NCBI RefSeq assembly: GCF_000002985.6
Contig: NC_003279.8
Location: 4,154,001-4,218,000 of the forward strand
Direction: 5' to 3'
Length of the DNA stretch: 64,000 nt
Origin: Caenorhabditis elegans
Taxonomy: Eukaryota; Nematoda; Chromadorea; Rhabditida; Rhabditidae
In this document: one piece after another, positions 24,436 to 36,157 of the stretch
Layout of the letters: every line of letters begins with the position of its first letter
How positions within the stretch are numbered: the first letter of the stretch is position 1
Program-made: the position numbers and the translations under genes
Notes under the pieces: generated by a model
The model's database searches: none
The model's input: the letters and a program-made list of their open reading frames with translations, nothing else
Told to the model about the DNA's origin: nothing

Positions 24436-24860
24436 TATTTTGGTTCCCTGTAATAATATTCTGTTTTATTATTCCAAACTTTCTAGAATTTCATAGAGAA
24501 TGTAGCAGAAAAGATTATAAAAAGAGAAGCTCCTGCAAAAATTAAATCAACGTCGCTTTGCACGAGATGTGCGTCAACCAACGTACACCATCGACAATGA
24601 CGTCAGTAGCCGCTCTTGACGTACTTTGTTCCCAACACCTTGTGGTTCCGCAGTCAATTTTTTAGCTGTTTGGCGGCCAATTGACGCGACACCGCTTATA
24701 AAATTTATATCACGAGACCTTCTAATCTATGTTTGTTTGAAATCATAAGGGTCTTATCACTTTCCATTTTAAATTTGTTCTCTTTTGAAAACTTAAACCT
24801 TCTACTTACAGCTCAACAGAAAACACGACGCATGGGTGAGCGAGAAAGGTGGAACAGGTG
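24436..24860. promoter_or_regulatory. Divergent promoter region, SDF2-like and SUN genes
   Basis: The 425-bp gap lies between outward-facing starts. It contains paired GACGTCA/CTTGACGTAC-type motifs (about 24598-24624) that resemble bZIP sites, which would suit ER-stress control of an SDF2 gene. This is inference from short motifs only. Confidence 0.35.
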
Positions 24861-27738
24861 ATGAAGCTCAAGCGGTTATTGATATTTGCGTAAGTTTTTT
24901 ATTGTATTCATATAAAATAATCATTTAAAAGTCGTTTTGATGAACTGAAGATGTTTTCACTAAGAATTATCCCAAAAATGAATTTAATTGCTAATATTTC
25001 AGCGTACTACTAGTACTACCCAACATAAATGCTAATCAAGAAGTGTCATTTGTAAAACACTGGAAAGACATTTTACTGACTGATGGAGAACATAGGTAAT
25101 CTTTTATTTTTAAAACACAAATTCTTACAAATTTTTTGAAATTTCAGTCCAATTTGCGCATTATCTATCGATGGTTGCGCCAGGTCAGCCCCGTACAATG
25201 TTTCGAAAAAGATTATGAAGGCTTCGGGTAATAATATTTATATTTTATTCCATAAATAAAATATAAATTCAGTAAATGCATCGGAAAAGGATTCGATACC
25301 CGAGAAAAGCATAGATAACTTTGATGAATGGACGAAAAAGCGAAGAGATGCGGTTGCGGTGAGTTTTTATTTTATTCTGAGAGAATTATGTTTTAAATTC
25401 GAGTTTTTAGAACCAAAACGGACAGAATCAAAAAACAATTGAGCCAACTCAAGTTGCCCGGCACGATGAAGTTTCAATTCCGCTGCCCCCAATCACTCGT
25501 CCACCGAGAAACTTTGCCAGTCGGGAATGTGGCGCTAAAATTATCGCTGCAAATCCTGAAGCTGAGAATGCTAAAGCTGTTGTAAATGAGAAAGACGTCG
25601 ATGATTATATGAGAAATCCATGCCAATCTGCCAAAGAAAAATTTATAGTTATTGAGTTATGCGAAGCAATTCAGATTAAAAAGATAGCTATTGGAAACTT
25701 TGAACTGTTCGCTTCAAGACCCAAAACAATTCAAGTTTTCATTTCTGAGAGATACCCTCCTCTCGCAAATTGGATCTCTGTTGGACCATTTCATCTGCAG
25801 GATCATCATAAGAATTTGCAAACTTTTGATGTTCCAAACACAAATGTCTATGCAAAATATGTCAGGATCAACCTAGAAGATCATTATGGAAAAGAACATT
25901 ACTGCATTGTTTCGGTTGTTAATGTGATGGGGAGTACTTTGGCTGACGAATATGACAAAGAAGAAGCTGCTGCTCATCTTTTAAATGTAATTGAAGAAGT
26001 GAAGGAAGAGCCAGTGACAACTCCGCCACCATCGGAGCAGAAAATGCAGACACAGCTTCCAGTGCCACCGAAATCTCCGAATCAAACTGTTTCAGCACGA
26101 ATGAAATCAGTAGAGTAAGTTTTCTTTCCAAAAAGCACCGAATTAATTATTAATATTTAATTTCAGCTTCCGTCAACTGAAATCGGTTTGCTCACAATGT
26201 TCTGTAGGGAAAGTTTCCAACCTCATATGCCATATTCTTCCAATTCCAACGAGAGTAAAGAAAAATGATTTAGTCAAGCCTCCGAATAACCTGAAAACAT
26301 CCACAATTAAGCCTGCAGTTACGGATAAGCGAGACCTCAAGACAGAAATCGGATTGTGGGCAGAACGAAGTCGGCATTCTAATTTCGAACAGTCTAGGAG
26401 AAGAAATTTGGCAACAATCCAAAGACTTCACCCGAAAGATGTGCAAAAAATTTCCACAGCACCTGATGTTCCGACACCTAAAGCTGAAAATATCGAAAAA
26501 CCCACTGAAAAGCCATCGGAAGAGGTTAAACCTCCAGCTCGAGAGCAACCACAAGTTTCCTTGCCTCCAAAGCCGAAATCTGAGCCGATTCTGCCCGCCG
26601 GAGGATCCACTAACCAACGGGAGCTGGTTCTTATGAAATTAAGCAAACGTATTGCAGCAGTTGAACTAAATTTAACACTGAGCTCGGAGTACCTTTCGGA
26701 ATTAAGTAAACAGTGAGTAAATCATTTAATATATTTTTTAGAACGATTAATAAAAATATAATTTCTCAGGTACGTATCTCAAATGAGTGGATATCAACAA
26801 GAATTAAAGGAAACTCGTAAAGCTTCCAAGAAAACCGCCCAAACTGTCGAGGCAATGATGAGATCGAAAATGAATGGTGTGAAGCGGGAGTTGCGTGATC
26901 TGAGGCAGTCTGTATATCTCCTCCAAAAGCTAGAGAATAGTCGATACAACAATGTACAAAGTGAAATGAGTCGACAAGTTCTTATGTCTTCCTGTCATAT
27001 TAGCTCGAATGTTCCGCCAAGTAAGATTTTTTGAAGATGAATCAACTTTATTTTTCTAATTTTTAGGTCCAACGATAGCTCGGCTACCTCTAATTATTCC
27101 CGCTTTGAACAGAAAGCTTGAAAACTTCACGAACTTTGAGGAAAGAATGAAAAAGATTTACGAAACTGCCAAATCGGTGATGTTCGGTTCACTGACATGG
27201 AATGTAAGTTTACCAACTAGGTAACTAGAAAATCCCGTAACATTGAAATTTTCAGACTGATCATCTAATTGTGGCTTTAATATCATTCAACATCATGGCA
27301 CTATCATTTCTTTTTGCTGGCGTCTTCTACATTCATCGAAGAAATAAGGAAAGATGCGAAGAAACTCAAATCATTGTGAAAAACGAATTGAGAGCTCGAA
27401 TCGCGAAAGTTGGAATAGAGAATCGCAAGCTGATCTCAAAAGGAATGCGAAGAGCAGAGCTGGCGGTCACTGCGGCTGTTTCATCTGCGTTGAAGATTGA
27501 AAAGACGTCGAGTAATCGCAGTGCGATGACAGAATTAGAGACGGCACTTGCGAATTTGTTTGAGGCTCAACAGACGCGGATTGAGGAGCAATTTGAGCAG
27601 AATCAGAAAATGCTCCGAGACGCTTTGTCGGAAAGAAATGGATCCCGATTTGATGATACTTTAAGCGTGGAGGACAGTGAAAGCTCGTCGGAAACGGAAC
27701 ATTCAAAGGAGGATACACCGACTTTAAATGCAGATTAG
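24861..27738 (+). CDS. suco-1: SUN-domain membrane protein of the SUCO/Opt type, 802 aa
   Basis: Nine exons (24861-24889, 25003-25095, 25148-25227, 25273-25358, 25411-26114, 26167-26712, 26770-27020, 27067-27203, 27256-27738) give 802 residues. The signal peptide is MKLKRLLIFAVLLVLPNINA. The SUN domain (about residues 133-271) shows SRECGAKIIAANPEAENA, FIVIELCEAIQIKKIAIGNFELF and YCIVSVVNVMGS. A Pro-rich linker, coiled-coil segments (EKYVSQ-type helices near residues 500-600) and one late membrane span (about 646-668) follow. A SUN domain near the N-terminus with a C-terminal span marks the SUCO/osteopotentia class found in the ER, not the nuclear-envelope SUN class. The symbol is from memory of R12E2.2. 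Confidence 0.87.
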
Positions 27739-28220
27739 AAAATTACTGTAGTATTTATTCATAACAAAGCTTGAATTTGTAGTAGATTACTAACTTGGTG
27801 ACTAGCATTCCATACGAGTTCAATTCTTTCTTTCTCTTTCCTTCCTTTTCCATCACTCTCGCCCATTTACAATCAAATTGCCCTCTTCCCCCATACCGAT
27901 TGAATTGATTTCGTTTGTACAGGTTTTCGACATTCAATGTCGCTTATTATTCTCCATCCTGAACCATTTTTCAGCTTGCTGTGCATGCTTTTCTCCCCCA
28001 ATTTTACTGTGAACAGGGTCTCCTCGCCGTCCGGTGTGATATATTTGCCACACCGAATTGATTTACTGATTCAGATCTTTCCATTATAATTTTATTGTCA
28101 CTGTAATTTTCCATGAATTTTTGTGTACTTTTTCTTGGCATTTGGTATTTTATCGAGTTATATTCTCTAGCTAGATATTTGAAATTTTCAAGTCAAGATA
28201 AGAAACATTATAAAATTCAG
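27739..28220 (+). promoter_or_regulatory. Spacer between SUN and kelch genes
   Basis: The gap is 482 bp, same strand. AAAATTCAG lies immediately before the kelch ATG, a trans-splice-type acceptor. The pair could be an operon, but the spacing is at the long end, so a separate promoter is also possible. Confidence 0.45.
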
Positions 28221-30915
28221 ATGAGAGGGGGTCAGGAGATTTCGGATCCCATGGATCTTCCGTCGACATCACATGACTCAGCCGATATGTTCGAATCGAG
28301 GAAACCACAGAGCAAGTATAAGGTAAGGAAGGTCTCAAAACGACACTTTTTTGTTAAATGAGAAAATGTGTGCGCCTTTAAAAAGTACTGTAATTTTAAA
28401 CCCTTGTTTCTGCGAAATTTGTATCGATTTTGCATAAATTTTCGATAAAAATATATTAACTTATGTATAAAAAAAATCAAATTTGACAATTTTAACACAT
28501 AAATTTTGAGAATAAACTAACTGAGAGTTTGAAATTACAGTACTCTTTAAAGGCGCACACCTTTCCTCATTTATCAAAAAAAATTGCCGCGTCAAGACCG
28601 GAAATCGTATTTTCAGCGCAAAATTCACAAAGGACAGCCAGGAAACGTTTTGTTTCAAAAAATTGAAATTCCAAAACTCATTACCAATATCAAAAATTTG
28701 GAATAATTGAAAATCAATTGTTTTTTCGTGACGAATCCCATTCAAAAAAATCCATGCGCCTTTAATTTCGAGTTACAGATATAATAAACCTAAAAATTGA
28801 ATTTTCAGAATTCTCATTTCGCAAACTCCGTTCTCCAACAACTCGGTGGGCTCAAAAATCGCGATGTGCTCTGTGATGTGACACTGGTATAATTTTTACA
28901 TTGATTATTTATTTAATCAGTAAAAATTTCAGATTTGCGGCTGGAAACGAATAAATGCACATCGAGTTGTGCTGTCTGCGTGCTCTCCATACTTTTTGTC
29001 AATGTTCACTTCTCAGATGGCTGAGTGTTATATGAGTAATTATTTCAAATATCAGAAATCACCTACAAAAATTAACTTTTTAGGAGAAATTAACATGGAA
29101 GAAATTGAGCCACCGACTCTTGAAGCACTTATCGAGTTTTGTTATACTGGAGCCATTGCAATTGATGACTCAAATGTTCAGGATATTCTTCCGGCGGCAT
29201 GCCTCCTTCAGATTCATGAAGTTCAAACCGCATGCTGTGATTATTTGAAAAAACAGTTAGATCCATCGAATTGTCTTGGGATTCGAGCATTTGCGGATAC
29301 ACATTCCTGCAAAGAGCTCCTAAGTTCTGCAGATGAATTTGCACTGAAAAATTTCTCGGTAAATAATTGCTTAAAAACACTTTCCTTATTAGCCAGATGC
29401 GAAAATTTGTGATTTTTGGACCAACAATGGTCTCGCCACGACTTTGCTGCGAAATTTTCATTGATTTATTGCTTTTCGATAGAATTTTTTCTGAAAAATC
29501 GATGAAAATTCCACAACAAGGAAACTTAGAAATTACAGTACCCTTTAAAGGCGCACGCGAAACTCTTGGGTAATATATTTAACTCCAACTTTTTAATTTC
29601 AGAGAGTGATTGGAAAAGAGGAATTTCAAATGTTAACTGTGGAAAGCCTTACAACAATCATCAAAAGCGATAAACTCAATGCAGCTTCTGAAGAGCTAGT
29701 TTTTTCCGCAGTAATACAATGGGTCAGACATGATATTTCAAAAAGAAAAACTCATTTATCCATGGTAAGGCTACAGAGATCCAGAGCTCTTTTTATTTAT
29801 TATTTCTTCAGCTGCTCTCCCATGTCCGTCTGCCTCTATGCACTCCGAAGTTCTTGGTGAGTGTGGTCAGTGAGGAGATCCTTGTCAAATCGGATCCAGC
29901 GAGCCGAGATTTAGTTGACGAGGCAAAAAACTACCTGCTTCTTCCCGTGGAGCGTCCGAATATGCAAGGTCCTCGAACGAAACCCAGAAAACCTCTACAA
30001 GGATCAGAAGTTTTGTACGCTGTCGGAGGCTGGTGCAGTGGAGATGCGATCGCTTCGATCGAGCGCCTGGATCCAATGAAAGGAGGAACCACGTGGAAGT
30101 GTGTGGCTCCGATGGGAAAACGAAGATGTGGAGTTGGAGTTGCTGTTCTGGAGAATCTTTTGTACGCTGTGGGTGGTCACGATGGACAATCATACTTGAA
30201 TAGTATAGAAAGATACGATCCAATGACCAATCAATGGAGTAGTGATGTGGCACCAACTGCCACATGTCGAACGAGTGTTGGAGTAGCTGCTTTCAACGGA
30301 TCTCTGTATGCTGTAGGAGGTCAAGATGGAGAAAGTTGTCTTGATGTTGTCGAAAAGTATGATCCACGGAAAAACGAGTGGGCGAAAGTGGCCAGTATGG
30401 GAACTAGAAGGCTAGGAGTTTCGGTTTCAGTTGTTAATGGTTGCATTTACGCAGTTGGTGGATCAAATGGACCCGCACCTCTGAATACTGTAGAAAGGTA
30501 TGATCCTCGAGTTGGAAAGTGGGAAGAAGTTCGACCGATGCTAACCAAACGAAAGCATCTTGGAACAGCGGTTTATGATGGATACATTTATGCGGTTGGT
30601 GGAAGAGATACCACTACAGAACTCAACACGGCGGAGAGATACAGTGTCGAAAGAGACGAATGGCAACCGGTTGTTGCCATGAGTAATCGGAGAAGTGGAG
30701 TCGGAGTGGCGGTTGTTGGAGAGAAGCTTTATGCGGTTGGAGGATTTGATGGACAGACTTATTTGAAATCTGTGGAAATTTTCGATAAAGATACGAATCG
30801 ATGGAAGACGCACTCGCAGATGTTCTACCGACGGCTGGGCGGTGGAGTTGGTGTCGTCAGGGTGGCAGATGCTCCGGAAACAGAATTACATGCAGTGAAA
30901 CGACGGGATTTATAA
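28221..30915 (+). CDS. BTB-BACK-Kelch protein, KLHL20 type, 607 aa
   Basis: Six exons (28221-28322, 28809-28886, 28933-29035, 29084-29358, 29603-29764, 29812-30915) give 607 residues, close to human KLHL20 (609). The BTB domain is at about 35-150 ([34 protein letters not shown]) and BACK at about 155-260 ([18 protein letters not shown]). Six Kelch repeats run from about residue 308 ([17 protein letters not shown]) to 595 (RRLGGGVGV). KLHL20 proteins are substrate adaptors of Cullin-3 ubiquitin ligases; human KLHL20 targets DAPK and PML. A 49-base in-frame stretch at 29036-29083 reads through without a stop but is better removed as an intron (donor GTAATT). Introns 1 and 4 hold fold-back repeats. 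AATAAA lies at 30974. Confidence 0.9.
28329..28601. repeat. Fold-back MITE in kelch intron 1
   Basis: The left half has GGTCTCAAAACGACAC then GTGCGCCTTTAAAAAGTACTGTA. The right half has the mirror image (TACAGTACTCTTTAAAGGCGCAC, then GCGTCAAGACC). The same family occurs near 39635, 40080-40347 and 62778-63061, with partial copies elsewhere. Confidence 0.75.
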
Positions 30916-31552
30916 TTTAAAATTTTGATGTTAAATAATAAGTGTACATAAAAAAGAAAGTTATCTGATTTTTAATAAATATTTAAAATTGATTCAAAAA
31001 TTATGCACTAATTTGAAGTTCAAATTTTGAAGACTAAAATATTTTTAACCAAAGAATCGATGGAATCCAGGGTAATTTTCGTGAACTTTTACATTTAAAT
31101 TTTCTTTACGTTTTAATTTTCACGTTTTCAAACAAAAAAGCGACTTCTTGACAAAAAGTAATTTATTTCGAACATTTCCATAGAGGAAAGCAAGTGTTCT
31201 CTTCGAAAGCCAATCTTCAATTTGAAAAGGTTTGTTTTTGTTCTACTCAAATAAGTTGGTCAATAAGTTTCAATTTGACCTACAAGGACACCGCGGTGGC
31301 GGGAAGAAAAGAAGGCTAATGTCACTTCGTTATTTGTTTCTTTTTGAAATCTTGTGGCAGGTGGCCGATGATTAAAATGGTTTCTTTTCCGCCGACGGTT
31401 TTTGATTTAGTATTCTTTCTTTGCTCGCAATTCTTCGTTGATTGAAGAGACGGAGACTGGCATGGCAGTTCGTTCTGTTTTTTTTTCATTCGACACGCGT
31501 AGAAAAATTATGTTGTTTGCGCTGAAATACATATTTATCGATTGATTTCAGC

Positions 31553-31686
31553 GCAAAACAGAGACACCACGGTTTCAAGATCTGATGGTTTTCCGGATCT
31601 ACCATTTCCGGATCTACGTTTTCCGGATCTACGTTTTCCGGATCTACGTTTTCCGGATCTACGTTTTCCAGATCTGGCACCGTGCC
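31553..31686. repeat. Left arm of fold-back element, 15-bp minisatellite
   Basis: The arm opens with GACACCACGGTTTCAAGATC, followed by about 5-6 units of CCGGATCTACGTTTT with changes at both ends. It is the reverse complement of the right arm at 31825-32011. Confidence 0.85.
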
Positions 31687-31824
31687 AACTCTTAAAACGC
31701 TATTTTTTCTAAGAAAAAAGTGACAACGATGCTCCGATGTTACGCGTCGCGTATTGTTAAGCGTTTATTCTAGAAGAAAATTTCGAAAAAAGTCGTGCGT
31801 TGAAAAGCGTTTTGTGCGTTGGCA

Positions 31825-32011
31825 GGTGCCAGATCCGGAAAACGTAGATCCGGAAAACGTAGATCCGGAAAACGTAGATCCGGAAAACGTAGATCCGGAA
31901 AACGTAGATCCGGAAAACGTAGATCCGGAAAACGTAGATCCGGAAAACGTAGATCCGGAAAACGTAGATCCGGAATCCCATCAGATCTTGAAATCGTGGT
32001 GCCTCGCAAAA
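31825..32011. repeat. Right arm of fold-back element, 15-bp minisatellite, about 10 units
   Basis: About ten nearly perfect units of GATCCGGAAAACGTA are followed by CAGATCTTGAAATCGTGGTG, which mirrors the outer end of the left arm. The right arm has about twice as many units as the left. The loop between arms is about 138 bp. Confidence 0.85.
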
Positions 32012-32561
32012 CAATTAATTCTCTTGAGACTACGGTACACAATTGCGGAAGATTACTGTAGATGGAGCCGGTGTTTGCGTACTTTTTTGGGCCAGAGATA
32101 TTTTTCTAGAGAGTTTAAAATGTTTTCATCGCTTTGTTCGTTTATTTTTGTCTGTTTATTGTGATTTTGTGCGAAATTAATGTAAAAATTTCCATATCCA
32201 ACACTGTTGTGTGATTATTTCGGATAGATAATTAATTTTCAGCATGTTGAGTTTAGCTTTCGTCGTCCAATTGAGCTTTTTTTGATTTTCAGTCAAGATT
32301 TTCTTTCGCCTTCCGCTTTTTGACTTTTCTACGCAGTAATGACCAGTCTTGATTTCTAGCTTTTAGTGTATGGTTTCCCATTCGAATGGCGCCATTCTGT
32401 TATTACATGAGTCACACTTTATCACTAATATACATGCAGCTTAATTTTAGAGTGAGCAAGCCGCGAGTATTAAACCAGCGCTGTTTTAAACTGATAATGA
32501 TTGCACTTTCCTTCATTCTCACCGAATATCAATTTTCATTCATTCCAGAGTCTCTCGAACC

Positions 32562-35500
32562 ATGGAAAAACAACTAGAAGCTATGTTCGTCTCGGACAGA
32601 CCTGCTGCCCCAGCTGCCCAAAAGCTTGGTACCGCTCCGCTCGCTGCAAAAAAGACGAGAAATGTGGAGAGGGGAACCAAGGTCAATATCGATACCAACA
32701 TTCGCAAATTGAATAAGTTTTTATTTTACAATTACGAGTCGTTCGAGCTCACATATCAATATTTTTCAGCGATCAAACCGAATCAGCCAATTTACAAGTA
32801 CGCTGTGCAAGTGAACTACGTCTTCCGGAAACCTGATGGAACTGAGGCGACAATCGAAATGTCCAAATCAGCCAAAAAGGGAACGGAGCACGACAACGAC
32901 AAAACACGCTGCCAGAAGGTTTACAATGAGGCGATCAAGCGTTACGATGAGCTGAAAACCGGAGGACCGTTTTTCTACGATCGTCAAGCCTCTTTGTACA
33001 CTCTGACCAAATTGAAGAATGAGGTGAATTCGATCAAGCGTTACGATGAGCTGAAAACCGGAGACCGTTTTTCTACGATCGTCAAGCCTCTTTGTACACT
33101 CTGACCAAATTGAAGAATGAGGTGAATTCGATTTTTTGCTTAAAGTTTAATATTTTGCGTTTCAGAGCATCTCTTTCGTTGTTACTGACAAGATTTGCAA
33201 GCGACAAAACTTCAAAGAGGCACAGTTTGTTCTCAAAAAGGTTGATCAATCGTTCCAGTCAACATCGAATGACGTCATCAGGACAACCAACTCGTGCCCA
33301 GCCAATGCCGACAAAACTTTGCTTGAGGCAATGAACATCATTGTCTCGGGACCAGCGTTCGAAAAGTATGCCGCTTTCAGAGATAATCAAGCTATTTCAT
33401 CTCGTTTTCAGCAAAAATGTTATCACCGTTGGAGCATGCGTTCATTACCTCATCGACCCAACTGTAGTCGAGTAAGAAACTAAGAAATTATCGTATTAGT
33501 ATTTAATTGTTTTTTCCAGCGTCGCGTACAAGGAATACGCTGAAGGACAACTCTACTCAGGAGTTGGTGCTTCAAAGTCGGTGAAGACATTGGAAGGAAC
33601 GGACAAGAAAGTTCCATCACTCTTCATGACAACTGAAAGTTAGTTTTTCAGAAAATCTAGATTTTCAAAATGTTATAAAATTGTTAATTTTCAGTGAAGA
33701 CAACATTGTTCCATCCGGATTATGCCCCACTTGTGGAACTTTTGCAAACGTTCAGAGGTTTCAGCACAACTCTCAAAGCGAATTCTCCAGCCGCGCAGAG
33801 AATTGAGAAAGCCTTTGTTGGACTGGATGTTGTCTTGAATTACGGTGTGCACAAGGGTCTCGGAGAGGATGGTGTCGTTATGAAGATCCGTCGATTCCAC
33901 ACGTCAGCTAAGGAGACATGTTTTGAAGTTGAGAAGTCAACTCGTGAATTCACGAACGTCTTTGACTACTTCAAAAAGAAGTATGGAATCACTTTGAAGT
34001 ATCCCGATTTATTCACCATTGAAGCGAAAGGGAAACAAGGAAAAATTCATTTCCCTGCGGAAGTTCTCCTTCTCTGTCCGAACCAGACGGTCACGAATGA
34101 TCAAATGATCAACAATGAGCAGGCGGACATGATTAAGGTAATTTTATATTTTAAAATCTGAATAATATCCCGAATCCTTTTTCAGATGTCAGCCGCACAA
34201 CCACATATCAGAAAGACGACAACTGATACTATCGTGAGAAACGTCGGATTGGCTTCCAACAATATCTATGGCTTCATCAAAGTTGAAGACCCAGTCAACC
34301 TCGAAGGAATGGTTCTTCCAAAACCTAAGATTGCGTTCGCCGGTAACCAACTCGCTGATTTGGCAAATCCGAAGTCTAGATTCCCCACCGACTTCAATCG
34401 TGCTGGACAATATTACGATGCCAAGGAATTGACGAAATGGGAACTGGTCTTTGTTCAAAACGAAGAAGTCCAGTAAGTTTCAGTTTGTAATTTTTCATTT
34501 TATTGACTCAATTTCAGAGGACTTGCTAAGCAGCTCGCCGATGAAATGGTGAATAATGGTATGAAATGCAGCAACCCAACGATGAGTTTCATCATTAGAG
34601 GTGATTTGGAACCAATCTTCAAGAAAGCGAAGGCTGCTGGAACGCAACTTCTCTTCTTCGTTGTCAAATCTCGCTACAACTATCATCAGCAAATCAAGGC
34701 GTTGGAGCAAAAGTATGACGTGCTCACTCAGGAGATTCGCGCTGAAACCGCCGAGAAAGTCTTCCGTCAACCACAAACTCGTCTTAACATTATCAATAAG
34801 ACGAACATGAAACTCGGAGGACTGAACTATGCTATTGGGAGTGAAGCGTTCAACAAGCCAAATAGATTGATCGTTGGATTTGTTACTTCTCAACGAGTTG
34901 GTGGAAATCCAGATGTGAGTCATGTGTTACAGCTGCATAATCATATTTCATTTTTTCCAGTATCCAATATCAGTTGGATTTGCTGCAAATATGCTCAAGC
35001 ATCATCAAAAGTTTGCTGGTGGATACGTGTATGTTCATCGCGATAGGGATGTTTTCGGATCCATCATCAAGGATACTCTCTTGGCAATCTTCAAAACATG
35101 CACTGAGCAGCGCGGAAGACCAGATGATATCCTTTTGTATTTCAATGGAGTTTCCGAAGGTCAATTCTCAATGATCAACGAGGAATTCAGTGCCCGAGTG
35201 AAGGAGGCGTGCATGGCATTCCAAAAGGAGGGAACCCCGCCATTCAGACCACACATCACCATCATCGCCTCATCAAAGGCTCACAACGAGCGTCTGTACA
35301 AATCCGACAAGGGACGTATTGTTAATTTGGAGCCGGGTACGGTCGTGGACCATACCATTGTGAGCAATGTCTACACTGAGTGGTATCATGCCTCAGCTGT
35401 TGCTCGCCAAGGAACTGCAAAGGCTACCAAGTTCACTCTCATCTTCACCACTAAAGCAGGCCCACAAGCTGAGCCATTGTGGCATCTCGAGCAATTGACC

Positions 35501-35759
35501 AATGATCTTTGCTACGATCATCAGATTGTCTTCCATCCGGTCGGACTTCCCGTCCCACTGTACATTGCTGATCGTTACAGTCAACGTGGAGCAATGGTTC
35601 TTGCCGCCAATCAAGGGTAAGTGACAGTAAAATGTATACGACATCTCATTTATTATTTTCAGTCCAATCTACAATGAAGGACAAATCGATCTCGCGGCTA
35701 CCAACAGTGCATATGGCTACGGAGAGAAGAAGCTCTTCACCACTCGTTTCAATGCATAA
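32562..35759 (+). CDS. ppw-1: Wago-clade Argonaute PPW-1; first exon 3' end duplicated
   Basis: With the upstream donor of a duplicated splice site, nine exons (32562-33023, 33166-33365, 33412-33471, 33520-33638, 33695-34137, 34186-34472, 34518-34914, 34961-35616, 35663-35759) join to 906 residues. An N domain (PIYKYAVQVNYVFRK), PAZ (exons 4-5) and PIWI (LYFNGVSEGQFSMINEE, YTEWYHASAVARQGTAKATKF) are visible. In PIWI the usual catalytic Asp of the D-G-V-S-E-G motif is Asn and the first Asp is absent, as in Wago Argonautes that bind secondary 22G RNAs without slicing. PPW-1 is needed for germline RNAi. Bases 32932-33132 contain a tandem duplication with a one-base loss in copy 2 (see findings). 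A 53-bp intron-like piece (about 32717-32769) stays in frame only if retained. The related sago-2 is excluded by position next to cas-2 and hop-1. Confidence 0.88.
32936..33132 (+). repeat. Tandem duplication of exon end plus 5' splice site (99 bp + 98 bp)
   Basis: The segment from CAAGCGTTACGATGAG to GAGGTGAATTCGAT occurs twice in a row. Copy 1 has CCGGAGGACCG and copy 2 CCGGAGACCG, one G fewer. The 4-bp sequence CGAT borders both copies and the junction, suggesting microhomology-driven duplication. Both copies carry an identical GAG|GTGAATT donor. Confidence 0.95.
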
Positions 35760-36157
35760 TTATCTGTACTCCTCCGTTTCTTTTACTTGGCTGTATAATG
35801 TTTTATTTCCGTAAACCCAGAATACTTTCGCTATGATTGTATATTTTTTAGCATTTGGTCATTGTAATTTGTAATTATTGTCGGAATGGATAAAATGATT
35901 TAAGAATAAAATGCATCGCTTCTTGGACAATTCCTGTTGATAATCTCATTCTGATATATTTTCAAAAGTTTTGGTATTGATTTTAAAAATTAAAATATTA
36001 GCAGCTGCCGCTGTGACTGGAGAAGTTGACGTTTTATTTCTTCTAATTCAGCTGTTTGTACCTGTTTTGTAATGTTATTACTTTCTTTCGAACAAAATGT
36101 CATTCTTTTTCTGGCAGAAAATTCCGATTTTTAAAAGTTATTTTTACAACATTACAG
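35760..36157 (+). promoter_or_regulatory. Spacer between ppw-1 and cas-2, possible intercistronic region
   Basis: 398 bp, same strand. AATAAA at 35905-35910 is the likely ppw-1 polyadenylation signal. CATTACAG abuts the cas-2 ATG, a trans-splice-type acceptor. The spacing allows an operon but does not prove it. Confidence 0.5.

Larger units (their letters stand above)
30916..32561. other. Gene-free region before ppw-1
   Basis: About 1.65 kb with the kelch 3' UTR, an inverted pair of minisatellites (31553-32011) and then the ppw-1 upstream region. A TTCCAG acceptor at about 32543-32548, 13 bp before the ppw-1 ATG, fits trans-splicing. The minisatellite reading frames are repeat artefacts. Confidence 0.6.

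Noticed and set aside
29036-29083. Extra coding stretch in the kelch gene that reads through in frame
   Set aside because: It interrupts the BTB domain relative to KLHL20 and has a GTAATT donor and TTTTTAG acceptor, so it is an intron.
31754-32164. Open frame with repeated DPENV, and similar frames on the other strand
   Set aside because: It is a translation of the 15-bp minisatellite; all frames are open because the unit length is a multiple of three and lacks stops.
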